64,000 bases of DNA from Saccharopolyspora_D taberi (GCF_039534165.1 NZ_BAAAUX010000019.1:496001-560000); one strand, 5' to 3'; shown: positions 17,292 through 26,385, numbered from the stretch's first letter. Notes: a model not told the origin generated them from the letters alone. Numbers and translations are program-made.

Positions 17292-18656
17292 TCAGTTCTT
17301 CCGGGAGAGCAGGGCGATGCCGACGGCACCGGCGAACGCGGTCGCCGCGGAGACGATCAGCGCCAGGTCGATGCCGTGGGCCGGATTCCGCCCGGCCGAC
17401 ACGACGGCGACCACCACGGCGACGCCGACCGAGGAACCGATGTAGCGGGCCGTGTTGTTGGCACCCGATCCCATACTGGCGCGGTCGGCCGGAACCGTGG
17501 CCACCGCCTGCCCGGCCAGCGCGGCGTTCAGCACGCCGCTGGCGACACCGGCGACGAGCAGGCCGGGCACTGCCTGCGACCAGGAACCGGCCTCGGCCGC
17601 GCCGAACATCGCGAGCTCCCCCACGCCGGCCAGCACCATCCCCCACACGAGCTGCCGGCCCGCCGACCAGGACAGCCTGCGGGCCACCAGCGCCACCACG
17701 AACGACGTGACCGCCCAGATGCCGAACACCAGCGCGCCCGCCACCGGCCCGATGCCGGTCACCTGTTGCAGGACCGGCGGGAAGTAGTTCATCAGCCCGA
17801 TCACCGACAGCCCGGTGACCAGCGCGGCGAGGGTGGCCCCGACGAACGCGGGCCGCCGGAGCAGGGCGAGGTCGAGCATCGGTTCCGGCCGCCTCGACTC
17901 GATCACGCCGAACGCGGCCAGCAGCGCGAGCGCACCCAGCGCCGACACCCACACCGCCGGGTCCGACCAGCCGGTGCGGCCCAGCGTCAGCGCCGTGACC
18001 AGCAGCGCGACCGCGCCGGTCATGGTCAGCATCCCGGGCAGGTCGACCCGCCGGGCCCGCTCGGCGCGGGTCTCGTCCAGCCACCGCACCGCGCCGGCCG
18101 CGAGCGCGACCGAAGCCACCGAGACCGCGACGTAGAAGATCCGCCAGTGCGTGAACGCGCCGAACAGCGCCGACACCAGCGGGCCGAGCGCGATGCCCAG
18201 GCCCAGCATCGCGCTCCAGACGGCGGTTCCCCGCGCCCTGGCTGCGGGTTCGGTGTACGTGTGCGCGACCAGCCCTAGCCCGGCCGCGATCAGCGCCGCA
18301 CTGGCCGCGCCCTGCACGAGGCGTCCCACGACGAACAGCCAGACCGTCGGCGCGGCGGCGCAGAGCACGGAGGACGCCGCGAGCACCAGCGAGCCGATCG
18401 CGAACAGCCGCCTGCGCCCGTAGTTGTCGGCCAGGCTGCCCGCCGTGAGCAGCAGCGCGGCGAGGCCGAGCGAGATGCCGTTGAGGATCCAGGTCTGCCC
18501 GCCGATGTCGGCTCGGAGCTCTCGCGCGACGTCGGCGAGCACCGTCGTCGGCGCGGTGTAGTTCATCAGCGCGAGCAACGTCGCCGCGCTCGCGATCGGC
18601 AGCGTCGCCCGCGTGCGCGGCGGGCTCTTCGCCGGGTCCAGGGTTCCCGCGTCCAT
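17292..18656 (-). CDS. MFS drug exporter, 14-TM (EmrB/QacA type)
   Basis: A 454-residue major facilitator of the DHA2 group: about 14 hydrophobic helices, motif A as GSLADNYGRRRLFAIG (near residues 72-87), and motif C-like ALGPLVSALFG in helix 5, a mark of proton-driven antiporters. The start is ATG 18656, with AAAGGAG 6 nt upstream. Probably exports toxic organic compounds. It is divergent from an HxlR regulator, and two operator-like palindromes lie between them. Confidence 0.88.
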   Translation of the reverse strand: MDAGTLDPAKSPPRTRATLPIASAATLLALMNYTAPTTVLADVARELRADIGGQTWILNGISLGLAALLLTAGSLADNYGRRRLFAIGSLVLAASSVLCAAAPTVWLFVVGRLVQGAASAALIAAGLGLVAHTYTEPAARARGTAVWSAMLGLGIALGPLVSALFGAFTHWRIFYVAVSVASVALAAGAVRWLDETRAERARRVDLPGMLTMTGAVALLVTALTLGRTGWSDPAVWVSALGALALLAAFGVIESRRPEPMLDLALLRRPAFVGATLAALVTGLSVIGLMNYFPPVLQQVTGIGPVAGALVFGIWAVTSFVVALVARRLSWSAGRQLVWGMVLAGVGELAMFGAAEAGSWSQAVPGLLVAGVASGVLNAALAGQAVATVPADRASMGSGANNTARYIGSSVGVAVVVAVVSAGRNPAHGIDLALIVSAATAFAGAVGIALLSRKN

Positions 18657-18671
18657 CCCCAACTCCTTTGA

Positions 18672-18720
18672 GTTCAATGATTGAACCCAAAGCTAGCAGC
18701 ATCGGTTCGTTGACTGAACC
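18672..18720. promoter_or_regulatory. Two operator-like palindromes between MFS exporter and HxlR gene
   Basis: First: GTTCAAT-g-ATTGAAC at 18672-18686, a perfect 7+7 inverted repeat ending 16 bp before the exporter start. Second: GGTTC-N7-GAACC at 18704-18720, 20 bp before the regulator start. Both share the GTTC...GAAC half-site, spaced about three helical turns centre to centre. This fits binding by the HxlR dimer to repress both genes. Confidence 0.65.
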
Positions 18721-18740
18721 AACGGGCGTAGGATGGCAGG

Positions 18741-19265
18741 ATGCCGCTGGCCAAGAACTACGAGAAGCAGGACTGCTCGCTGGCGCGCGCGCTCGAACTG
18801 GTCGGTGAGCGCTGGACCCTGCTGGTGGTGCGGGACGCCTGCTACGGCGTGCGCCGCTACCGCGACTTCCTGGCGCACCTGGACATTCCGCGCGCGGTGC
18901 TGTCCGAACGCCTCCGGACGCTGGTCGACGCCGGCGTGCTGACCAAGCACCGCTACCAGTCGTCACCACCGCGCGACGAGTACCTGCTCACCGAGATGGG
19001 CCGGGAGCTGTGGCCGGTGGTCCACCAGCTGTCCCGGTGGGGCGACCGGCACCTCAGCGGGGCGGGCCCGTGCCGGATCTTCAGCCACGCCGACTGCGGC
19101 AGCCGCCTCGACCCCGGCGGCAGCTGCCCCGAATGCGGGCGCCCGGTCGAGCTCACCGACGTCGAGATGCGCCCCGGCCCCGGATCCGACGCCACGCTCC
19201 GGGACGACCCGGTCAGCGTGGCGCTGCGGCGCCCGCACCGGATGCTCGAACCGGTCGAGACCTGA
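18741..19265 (+). CDS. HxlR-family winged-helix regulator with C-terminal zinc ribbon
   Basis: A 174-residue transcription factor. The HxlR winged helix covers residues 10-105: CSLARALELVGERWTLLVVRD, then RRYRDF and the recognition part RAVLSERLRTLVDAGVL. C12 is the redox or ligand-sensing cysteine commonly conserved in this family. After it comes an unusual tail with four cysteines (PCRIFSHADCGSRLD and SCPECGRPV), likely a zinc ribbon. Divergent from the MFS exporter, it probably represses exporter and itself. The start ATG has AGG close upstream. Confidence 0.88.
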   Translation: MPLAKNYEKQDCSLARALELVGERWTLLVVRDACYGVRRYRDFLAHLDIPRAVLSERLRTLVDAGVLTKHRYQSSPPRDEYLLTEMGRELWPVVHQLSRWGDRHLSGAGPCRIFSHADCGSRLDPGGSCPECGRPVELTDVEMRPGPGSDATLRDDPVSVALRRPHRMLEPVET

Positions 19266-19267
19266 CG

Positions 19268-19301
19268 GCCCGGCGCGGGACCGCGAGGCCCCGCGCCGGG
19301 C
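19268..19301. terminator. Terminator between hxlR-type gene and mshC
   Basis: Twelve-bp perfect stem (arms 19268-19279 and 19290-19301) in the 39-bp gap between convergent genes. Confidence 0.75.
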
Positions 19302-19304
19302 GGG

Positions 19305-20540
19305 TCACAGCTGCACGCCCAGCAGCGCGTCGACGACGTTGCGGATCGACGCGGGCGCGCCGCGGTCCTCGCCGCGACGGCAGAGCGCTTCGTCGACCCA
19401 GGCGTCGACGGCCTTGAGCGCGCGCTCGGTGTCCAGGTCGTCGGAGAGCCGGTCGCGCAGCCGGTCGATGACCGGCTCGGCGGCCGGACCGGCGTCGAGC
19501 GCGACGGCCTCCCGCCAGCGCGCCAGCCGGGCCGCTCCGCCGGTCAGCGCGTCCGCGGTCCAGGAGCGGTCGGTGCGGTAGTGGCCGTCGAGCAGCGCGA
19601 GCCGGATGGCCATCGGGTCGACCCGGTCGCCCCGCAGCCGGGACACGAACACCAGGTTCCCCTTGGACTTCGACATCTTCGCCCCGTCCAGGCCGATCAT
19701 GCCCGCGTGGCAGTAGTGCCGGGCGAACGGGAAGTCCGCGGCCAGCGCCTCGGCGTGCGCCGCGCTGTACTCGTGGTGCGGGAAGGCGAGGTCCGAACCG
19801 CCGCCCTGGACGTCGAAGCCCATGCCGAGCCGGTTGAGCGCGATGACCGAGCACTCCAGGTGCCAGCCCGGGCGCCCGGCGCCCAGCTCGGACTCCCACG
19901 ACGGCTCCCCGGGCCGGGCCATCCGCCACAGCAGCGCGTCCAGCGGGTGCTCCTTGCCCTCCCGCTCGGGATCGCCGCCGCGCTCGGCGAACAGCTCCCG
20001 CATGGTCGCGTCGTCGTAGTTGGACTCGTACCCGAAGCGGCCGGTGGCCGCGTGCCGGAAGTAGACGTCCGGGTACTCGCCGTCGACCCGGTAGGCGGCG
20101 CCGGAGGCCAGCAGCTTGCCGATCGCCTCGACGATCTCCGGGATCGCCTCCACCGCGCCGATGTAGTCCCGGGGCGGCAGCACCCGCAGCGCCTCCATGT
20201 CCTCGCGGAACAGCGCGGTCTCGCGCATCGCGAGGACCACCCAGTCCTCGTTGTCCCGCTCGGCCCGCTCCAGCAGCGGGTCGTCGACGTCGGTGACGTT
20301 CTGCACGTAGTGCACCTCGTGGCCGTTGTCCAGCCAGATCCGGTGCACCAGGTCGAACGCCAGGTACGTGGCGGCGTGGCCGAGGTGGGTCGCGTCGTAG
20401 GGGGTGATCCCGCAGACGTACATCCGCGCGGTCGGCCCGGCGGCGACGGGCCGGACCTCACCGGTGGCGGTGTCGTAGAGGCGCAGGGGGCGGGCTGTGC
20501 CAGGCACCTTGGGCACTGGGACCGACGACCAGGGTTGCAT
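19305..20540 (-). CDS. mshC: Cysteine:GlcN-Ins ligase (mycothiol biosynthesis)
   Basis: A 411-residue class-I aminoacyl-tRNA-synthetase-like enzyme that joins cysteine to GlcN-inositol with ATP, the penultimate step of mycothiol synthesis. Class-I marks are HLGH at 52-55 and KMSKS near 288-292. Zinc ligands are consistent with C43, the Cys in WHLECSVIAL, and the His of FPHHEYS. It is distinguished from cysteinyl-tRNA synthetase by its shorter length and lack of the anticodon-binding domain, and by the N-terminal MQPWSSVPVPKVPG block typical of MshC. Gene placement near PAC2 and hisG matches Rv2130c. Confidence 0.94.
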   Translation of the reverse strand: MQPWSSVPVPKVPGTARPLRLYDTATGEVRPVAAGPTARMYVCGITPYDATHLGHAATYLAFDLVHRIWLDNGHEVHYVQNVTDVDDPLLERAERDNEDWVVLAMRETALFREDMEALRVLPPRDYIGAVEAIPEIVEAIGKLLASGAAYRVDGEYPDVYFRHAATGRFGYESNYDDATMRELFAERGGDPEREGKEHPLDALLWRMARPGEPSWESELGAGRPGWHLECSVIALNRLGMGFDVQGGGSDLAFPHHEYSAAHAEALAADFPFARHYCHAGMIGLDGAKMSKSKGNLVFVSRLRGDRVDPMAIRLALLDGHYRTDRSWTADALTGGAARLARWREAVALDAGPAAEPVIDRLRDRLSDDLDTERALKAVDAWVDEALCRRGEDRGAPASIRNVVDALLGVQL

Positions 20541-20831
20541 GCGTTCGACCTTATCCGTCCCCTCCGACCCGACGCCCCCGTCCGGCCCATTGCACGTATC
20601 ACAGAGTGGGACACCGCCCGGAACTCCGGCGTCGCCCCGGCCGGCCCGGAATCATCGCCGGAGAATTGGATCGATTAGCGCGAAATGGCGCTAGATCGAA
20701 TTCCGCCAGGCGGATCGAAATGATTTCTTCACCTCCGCCAGGTAGGCCGCCCGCAGTTCCGGTCGTACGATCGAACGGATACATCGACGGCCGGTACCGG
20801 CGTGGACTCCCCGGGGCAGCGGAGGCGATCG
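20541..20831. promoter_or_regulatory. Divergent control region of mshC and the betaine-type importer
   Basis: A 291-bp gap visibly poorer in GC than its surroundings. It holds an inverted repeat TAGCGC-N6-GCGCTA (20674-20679 and 20686-20691) flanked on each side by GATCGA, and a 12-bp palindrome GCCGGTACCGGC at 20790-20801 just before the importer start. These are plausible operators; the regulator is not in the window. Confidence 0.45.
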
Positions 20832-21893
20832 ATGACATCGGTACGGGTGGATGGACTTTTCAAGATATTCGGCCCGCAACCCGCCGAAGTCGTCCGCATG
20901 CTCCGCGAAGGTGCTGGTCCGGACGATGTCCGGGCCGCGGGCGCGACGGCCGCGGTGGTGGATGCGAACTTCACCGTGCACCCCGGGGAAACGTTCGTCG
21001 TGATGGGCCTGTCCGGTTCCGGGAAATCGACGTTGATCCGAATGCTCAACGGTCTGCTCACCCCTACTTCCGGGCAGGTCCACGTCGATGGCGAAGAGAT
21101 CACCGCGATGTCCGGAAAGAACCTCCGCCGGATGCGGCAGCAGACCATGAGCATGGTGTTCCAGCATTTCGCGCTGTTTCCGCACCGGACGGTCGCCGAC
21201 AACGCCGGGTACGGGCTGCGGGTCCGCGGCGCCGACGCCGCGGAGGTGCGGGACAGGGCCGCCGAGGCGCTGGAGCTGGTCGGGCTGGCGGGCTGGGAGC
21301 AGCGCTACCCGCAGCAGCTCTCCGGCGGGATGCGCCAGCGGGTCGGCCTGGCCAGGGCGCTGGCGGCAGGCACCGACGTGCTGCTGATGGACGAGGCGTT
21401 CAGCGCGCTGGACCCGCTGATCAAGCGCGAGATGCAGGACCAGCTGGTCGACCTCCAGTCCCGGCTGGGCAAGACGATCGTGTTCATCACCCACGACCTC
21501 AACGAGGCGATGCGGCTCGGCGACCGGATCGCGGTGATGCGCGCGGGCCGGATCGTGCAGATCGGCACCTCCGAGCAGATTCTCAGCGAGCCCGCCGACG
21601 ACTACGTCACCCGGTTCGTGCAGGACGTCGACCGCAGCCGGGTGCTCACCGCGGCCTCGGTCGCCCGGCCCGCCTCCGGCGAGCTCGACGAGGTGCTGGC
21701 CGAGCTGCGCCTGCGCCACACCGTCGGCGACCCGGTGCTGGACACCACGCCGATGAACCGGCTGTTCCCGCTGATGGCCGGCGAGAACACGGCGCTGCCG
21801 GTGATCGCCGGGGACCGGCGGCTGGTCGGCGTGATCACCGCTGACGCGCTGTTCGGCGCGCTCAGCACGGCTCCGGAGGCGTCCCATGGGTGA
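20832..21893 (+). CDS. proV: Glycine betaine/proline ABC importer, ATP-binding subunit
   Basis: A 353-residue ABC ATPase of the ProV/OpuAA type: a family-specific N-terminal helix before the Walker A (VVMGLSGSGKST, 55-66), Q-loop VFQHFALFPHRTV, signature LSGGMRQRV, and Walker B VLLMDEAFSALD. The C-terminal ~90 residues form a partial CBS module, the ionic-strength sensor in OpuA-like systems. The start follows GGAGGCGATCG. It overlaps the permease gene by 8 nt. Together with the next two genes it forms a complete osmoprotectant importer. Confidence 0.92.
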   Translation: MTSVRVDGLFKIFGPQPAEVVRMLREGAGPDDVRAAGATAAVVDANFTVHPGETFVVMGLSGSGKSTLIRMLNGLLTPTSGQVHVDGEEITAMSGKNLRRMRQQTMSMVFQHFALFPHRTVADNAGYGLRVRGADAAEVRDRAAEALELVGLAGWEQRYPQQLSGGMRQRVGLARALAAGTDVLLMDEAFSALDPLIKREMQDQLVDLQSRLGKTIVFITHDLNEAMRLGDRIAVMRAGRIVQIGTSEQILSEPADDYVTRFVQDVDRSRVLTAASVARPASGELDEVLAELRLRHTVGDPVLDTTPMNRLFPLMAGENTALPVIAGDRRLVGVITADALFGALSTAPEASHG

Positions 21894-22770
21894 CGTGGTC
21901 GCGCAGCTGCCCCGGGTTCCGCTCGGGGACTGGTTCCAGGCGCTGGTCAGCTGGCTGGAGAACAGCATCGGCCCGGTGTTCGACTTCGTCGACCTGGCGA
22001 TCCGGTCGACGGTGTCGGGCCTGACCTCGATCCTGCTCTGGCCGCCGGAGGTGGTCGTGCTCGCGATCCTGGTGCTGCTGGCGCTGTGGCTGCGCGGCTG
22101 GCGGTTCGCGCTGTTCACGCTGGTCGGCTTCGGGCTGGTGATCAGCATGCTGGAGTTCGAGCCCGCGATGCAGACGCTGGCGCTGGTGCTGGTCGCGACC
22201 GTGATCGCGGTGGTCATCTCGGTGCCGGTCGGCATCCTGGCGGCGCGGCACCGGCGGGTGAGCCTGCTCGTGCGGCCGGTGCTCGACCTGATGCAGACCA
22301 TGCCGGCGTTCGTCTACCTGATCCCGGTCATCTTCTTCTTCAACATCGGCACCGTGCCCGGCGTGGTCGCGACGGTGATCTTCGCGCTGCCGCCCGGCGT
22401 GCGGCTGACCGAGCTGGGCATCCGGCAGGTCGACACCGAGGTGGTCGAGGCCGGGGAGGCGTTCGGGGCGCCGCCGAGCCGGATCCTGACCGGGATCCAG
22501 CTGCCGCTGGCGATGCCGTCGATCATGGCCGGCATCAACCAGGTGATCATGCTGTCGCTGTCGATGGTGGTCATCGCGGGCATGGTCGGCGCGGAGGGCC
22601 TGGGCACCGAGGTCTACACGGCGGTGACCAGGGTGCAGCTCGGACCGGGCTTCGAGGCCGGGGTCGCGGTGGTGATCCTCGCGGTCTACCTGGACCGCAT
22701 CACCGCCGTGCTCTCCGACCGCGCCCCGGCGGCCCGCGCGGCCCGACGGGCCGCCGCCGCGGGTGCGTGA
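21886..22770 (+). CDS. proW: Glycine betaine/proline ABC importer, permease
   Basis: A 294-residue inner-membrane permease of the BPD_transp_1 family with about seven transmembrane helices. The EAA loop is TEVVEAGEAFGAPPSRILTG, just before the terminal helices. The early segment QTMPAFVYLIPVIFFFNIGTVPG is characteristic of ProW/OpuAB. Its ATG overlaps the ATPase stop, so translation is coupled. It forms the channel for a quaternary amine such as glycine betaine or choline. Confidence 0.92.
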   Translation: MGDVVAQLPRVPLGDWFQALVSWLENSIGPVFDFVDLAIRSTVSGLTSILLWPPEVVVLAILVLLALWLRGWRFALFTLVGFGLVISMLEFEPAMQTLALVLVATVIAVVISVPVGILAARHRRVSLLVRPVLDLMQTMPAFVYLIPVIFFFNIGTVPGVVATVIFALPPGVRLTELGIRQVDTEVVEAGEAFGAPPSRILTGIQLPLAMPSIMAGINQVIMLSLSMVVIAGMVGAEGLGTEVYTAVTRVQLGPGFEAGVAVVILAVYLDRITAVLSDRAPAARAARRAAAAGA

Positions 22771-22806
22771 CGCGCCCGCCGCCGTCACCGGAGAAAGGCG
22801 GAAACC

Positions 22807-23700
22807 ATGATGATGACGCGAGGACGAACGCTCACCGCCCTGCTGGCAGCGCTGTGCGCGCTGCTGCTGGTCGCCGCCGGGTGCGGCGGCCGGGAGGCGC
22901 AGACCGGGCAGGAGCAGAAGCGGATCAACATCGGCTACATCGCGTGGGACGAGGACATCGCCGTCACCAACCTCTACAAGGTGCTGCTGGAGCAGCGCGG
23001 CTACCACGTCACCACCACCGAGCTGGAGGTCGGACCGATCTACGCCGGGCTGGCGCAGGGCAACCTCGACCTGTTCCTGGACGCCTGGCTGCCGGAGACC
23101 CACGCCGACTACTGGAAGCAGTACAGCGGTCAGCTGGAGGACCTCGGGATCTGGTACGACCAGGCCACCCTGAACATCGCGGTGCCCAACTACCTGGTCG
23201 ACGTCAACTCGATCGCCGACCTCAAGGGCCGCTCCGGCGAGTTCGGCGGGGTCATCACCGGCATCGACCCCGGGGCGGGGCTCAGCCGTGTCACCAAGGA
23301 GAACGCGATCCCGCGGTACGGGCTGGACTACCAGCTGCAGACCTCGTCGACCACGGCGATGCTGGCCTCCCTGGAGAAGTCGATCAAGGACCAGAAGCCG
23401 ATCGTGGTGACGCTGTGGCACCCGCACTGGGCCTACGCCCGCTACCCCATCAAGGACCTGCAGGACCCGATGGGCGCGATGGGCGCGGCCGAGCAGATCC
23501 ACTCGGTCGGCAGGCCCGGGTTCGCCCAGGACTTCCCCGAGGTGACCGAGATGGTCAAGAAGTTCCGGCTGGACGACCGGACGCTGGCGTCGCTGGAGAA
23601 CGCGATCAACAGCGCGCCCAAGGGTCAGGAGTCCCAGGCCGCCAGGACGTGGGCGGAGCAGAACCCGCAGGTGATCAACAGCTTCGCTCCCGCGCGCTGA
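22807..23700 (+). CDS. proX: Glycine betaine-type substrate-binding lipoprotein
   Basis: A 297-residue OpuAC-family binding protein. The signal peptide ends in a lipobox LVAAGC with lipidated C26, so it is anchored to the outer face of the membrane. The mature part starts INIGYIAWDEDIAVTNLY and holds several tryptophans expected to cage the quaternary ammonium group (DAWLPETHADYW, LWHPHWAYARY). It is 36 bp after the permease. The exact ligand (betaine, choline, carnitine or ectoine) cannot be told from sequence. Confidence 0.9.
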   Translation: MMMTRGRTLTALLAALCALLLVAAGCGGREAQTGQEQKRINIGYIAWDEDIAVTNLYKVLLEQRGYHVTTTELEVGPIYAGLAQGNLDLFLDAWLPETHADYWKQYSGQLEDLGIWYDQATLNIAVPNYLVDVNSIADLKGRSGEFGGVITGIDPGAGLSRVTKENAIPRYGLDYQLQTSSTTAMLASLEKSIKDQKPIVVTLWHPHWAYARYPIKDLQDPMGAMGAAEQIHSVGRPGFAQDFPEVTEMVKKFRLDDRTLASLENAINSAPKGQESQAARTWAEQNPQVINSFAPAR

Positions 23701-23709
23701 CCGGGCAGG

Positions 23710-23857
23710 GGCCGACCGACCAGTGCCGACCGGCCACGGACTGACCGACCAGTGTCGACCGGCCACGGGGCCGACCGGCCACGGGGCCGACCGGTCACGG
23801 GCCGACCGACCAGGGCCGACCGACCAGGGACTGACCAGTCAGGGGCTGACCGACCAC
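23710..23857. repeat. Imperfect tandem repeat of 13-16 bp units
   Basis: About ten head-to-tail units with core GACCG(A/G)CCA(C/G), alternating between a GACCGACCAG and a GACCGGCCACGG form. The last unit overlaps the final codons of the nitroreductase gene (reading WSVSP on the minus strand), suggesting the array grew from that gene end. It fills the whole gap between proX and the nitroreductase gene. Confidence 0.8.
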
Positions 23858-24372
23858 AGCACGTCGAGCGGGTGCCTGCCGCCCGGGATCGCCCGGGTTC
23901 CGGCAGGCGCGGGCGCCGGGTGGCCGAGCGCGATCCCGGTGCGCACCTGCCAGGGGTCGGAGAACCCCGCGATCGCGGTGGCCCGTTCGGCGTTGCCCTC
24001 GGGGAAGAACGTGACCGGGCAGGATCCGAGCCCGAGCAGGTGCGCGGCGAGCATGGCGGTCTGCGCGACGCGCCCGCCGTCGAACTCGGCGTCCTGCCCG
24101 CTGCGGTCCAGCGCCAGCAGCAGCACCACCGGCGCGGACCGCAGGTGCAGCGCGTAGGCACCGCAGGTGCTGAGCTGCTCGCGCGTCCCGGCGTCGCGGA
24201 CGGTGTGGAAGCGCCAAGGCTGGCGGTTGCGCGCGGACCCGGTCCAGCGGGCGGTGTCCAGGATGCGGCGCAGCACGTCGTCGGTGACGTCGTCACCGGT
24301 GAACCACCGGGTGGCGCGGAGGGAGCGCAGCGGCTGGAGCGGATCGGTCGCGGGTGTCTCGTGGTGCGGCAC
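23839..24372 (-). CDS. Nitroreductase-family FMN oxidoreductase
   Basis: A 177-residue flavoprotein, short for the family. The N-terminal RSLRATRWFTGDDVTDDVLRRIL and ARWTGSARNRQPWRFHTV segments include the Arg and Ser-x-x-Asn-x-Gln-Pro-Trp FMN-binding motif. The later TAMLAAHLLGLGSC and ALGHPAP are also typical. Probably an NAD(P)H-dependent reductase of nitro groups, quinones or flavins. The gene ends inside a tandem repeat array, so its last residues may be repeat-derived. Confidence 0.85.
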   Translation of the reverse strand: MPHHETPATDPLQPLRSLRATRWFTGDDVTDDVLRRILDTARWTGSARNRQPWRFHTVRDAGTREQLSTCGAYALHLRSAPVVLLLALDRSGQDAEFDGGRVAQTAMLAAHLLGLGSCPVTFFPEGNAERATAIAGFSDPWQVRTGIALGHPAPAPAGTRAIPGGRHPLDVLWSVSP

Positions 24373-24426
24373 GACCCGGAATCAAAGCACGTGCCGTGCC
24401 GCTGACCTCCGGGACACCTGGGATCC

Positions 24427-26385
24427 TCAGCGGCGGCGCTTGGTCCGCAGGTAGTCGCCGACGACCGCGGCGCCCAGCCCGTCGGGAGTCGGTGCCACCA
24501 CGCGTCCCCCGCCGCGGCGGGCGACGATGTCGACGAACGCCTCCAGCCGCGGGTCCTCGCCGAGCATGAACACGCTCAGCGTCGCGCCGAGCCGGTTCAG
24601 CGAGTCCACTTCGGACAGCGTGGCCGACAGCGTCCGGGGCGCGGGCGGGTACTGGAAGACCGCCGTGCCGTCCGGTTCCAGGTGCGCGGTCGGCTCGCCG
24701 TCGGTCACGACCAGGACCACCGGCTGCGCGTCGGGGTGCCGCCGCAGGTGGCGCCCGGCGAGCAGCAGGGCGTGGTGCAGGTTGGTCCCCTGCTCCCAGG
24801 TGCCCTCCAGCGCCGCCAGCTCTCCGACGTCCACAGTGGACGCGTAGCGGCCGAACGTGACCAGTTGCAGGGCGTCCGAGCGGTACCGGGTCGCCACCAG
24901 GTGGTGCAGGGCGAGCGCGGTGCGCTTCATCGGCACCCAGCGGCCGTCCTGCACCATCGACCACGACGTGTCCACGCACAGCGCGACCGCCGACCGCGAC
25001 CGCTGCTCGGTCTCGGCGACCTCCAGGTCCGAAACGTCCAGCAGCGGCGAGGAAGTCCCCTCGGCGGCTCGCCGCAGCACGGCGTTGCGCACCGTCCGCC
25101 CGGCGTCCCACGGCTCGGAGTCGCCGAAGGCCCACGGCCGGGTCGTGCCGGTCGGCTCCCCCGCCGCGCCCGCGCGGTCGGTGTCGCGCTCGCCGCGGCG
25201 GGAGCGCAGCTGCGAGATCACCGAACGCAGCGCGGTCTCGCCCAGCCGCCGCATCGCGCGGGGGCTCAGCCGCAGGCTGCCGTCGGACGCGCGCTCCAGC
25301 AGCCCCTGCCGCCGCAGCTGCTGCTCGATCTCCGACAGCCGCTGCGCGTCGACCACGGCCTGCCCGCCCAGCTGGCGCTCCAGCGCCTCCAGGTCGATGT
25401 CCTCCAGCCGCGCGCCCGGATAGGCCTGCCCCAGCTGCTCGGCCAGCCGGTCCAGCTCGCCGAGCTCGGCCATCGCGGCGGTCGCCTCACCCAGCCCCAT
25501 CGGCTGGTCGCCGCGGAACCGCGCCCGGCCGGTCCAGTCCTCGCCGGGGCGCAGACCGCGCAGCTGCGCGTCCATCCGCTGCAACGCCTGGCCGATGCGC
25601 GGATCGCCGAACGCCTGCTGCGACAGCGCCGCCAGCTCCGAGCGCTGCTGCTCGCTCATCGAGTTCAGCATCCGCTGAGCGGCGGCCGAACGGGCCGCGA
25701 GCGCGTCGATCAGCTCGTCGACGTCGCGGGGCTGTTCCGGGAAGAACTCGCCGTGCTCGGCCATGAACCGGTCGAACTGCTCGCCGGTGTCGTCGCCCCG
25801 CGCGTGCGCGGCCAGTAGGTCGTTGAGGTCGTCGAGCATCCGCCGGACCCGCTCGACGTCCTCCGGCGTGGTCTGCTGGAGCGCCTCCTTCATGCCCTGG
25901 AAGCGCTGCTCCATGAACTCGCTGCCGAGCAGGTTGCGGATCTCCTCGAAGGTCTCCCGCGCGTCCGAGGACCGCCAGTCGTAGTTCGCGAGCTCGTTGA
26001 CCGCACCGGCGGTGTCGGTGGGCAGCGCGTCCAGCTGGAGCTCGCGGAACCGCGCGTCCTCGCCCTGCTCGGCCGAAAGCGCCTGCCGCTCCTGGGAAAG
26101 CGCGCGGTCGAGCAGCCTGCGGACCTCGTTGAGGGTGCCGTCCAGGTTGTGCCTGCGCTGCAGCTCGGCGCGCCGCTGCCACAGCCGCCGGGTCAGCTCG
26201 TCCAGCCCCGAGGAGTCGCGCGTGCCGGTGCGCAGCAGCTCTTCGAGCGCGGCGCGCGGGGACGCGCCCTCCATCACCTCGCGGCCGATCGCGTCCAGCG
26301 CGGAGCGCAGGTCCACCGGTGGTTCCAGCGGATCCGCCCCGCCGTGCCAGGCGCGGTAGCGGTAGCGGCGAGGTTTCCCGCTCAT
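24427..26385 (-). CDS. VWA-domain protein, partner of MoxR-type ATPase
   Basis: A 652-residue protein. The first ~430 residues are charged and mostly helical, with coiled-coil stretches (for example LWQRRAELQRRHNLDG and LSEIEQQLRRQGLLE). The C-terminal ~200 residues form a von Willebrand A domain with a complete MIDAS: DTSWSM at about 472-477, a Thr in EQGTNLHHAL, and VTDGEPTAH. The ATG overlaps the stop of the upstream AAA+ gene as ATGA. Such pairs (Rv0958/Rv0959 type, related to Mg-chelatase D/I) act as metal-dependent chaperone or insertion machines; the client is unknown. Confidence 0.88.
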   Translation of the reverse strand: MSGKPRRYRYRAWHGGADPLEPPVDLRSALDAIGREVMEGASPRAALEELLRTGTRDSSGLDELTRRLWQRRAELQRRHNLDGTLNEVRRLLDRALSQERQALSAEQGEDARFRELQLDALPTDTAGAVNELANYDWRSSDARETFEEIRNLLGSEFMEQRFQGMKEALQQTTPEDVERVRRMLDDLNDLLAAHARGDDTGEQFDRFMAEHGEFFPEQPRDVDELIDALAARSAAAQRMLNSMSEQQRSELAALSQQAFGDPRIGQALQRMDAQLRGLRPGEDWTGRARFRGDQPMGLGEATAAMAELGELDRLAEQLGQAYPGARLEDIDLEALERQLGGQAVVDAQRLSEIEQQLRRQGLLERASDGSLRLSPRAMRRLGETALRSVISQLRSRRGERDTDRAGAAGEPTGTTRPWAFGDSEPWDAGRTVRNAVLRRAAEGTSSPLLDVSDLEVAETEQRSRSAVALCVDTSWSMVQDGRWVPMKRTALALHHLVATRYRSDALQLVTFGRYASTVDVGELAALEGTWEQGTNLHHALLLAGRHLRRHPDAQPVVLVVTDGEPTAHLEPDGTAVFQYPPAPRTLSATLSEVDSLNRLGATLSVFMLGEDPRLEAFVDIVARRGGGRVVAPTPDGLGAAVVGDYLRTKRRR

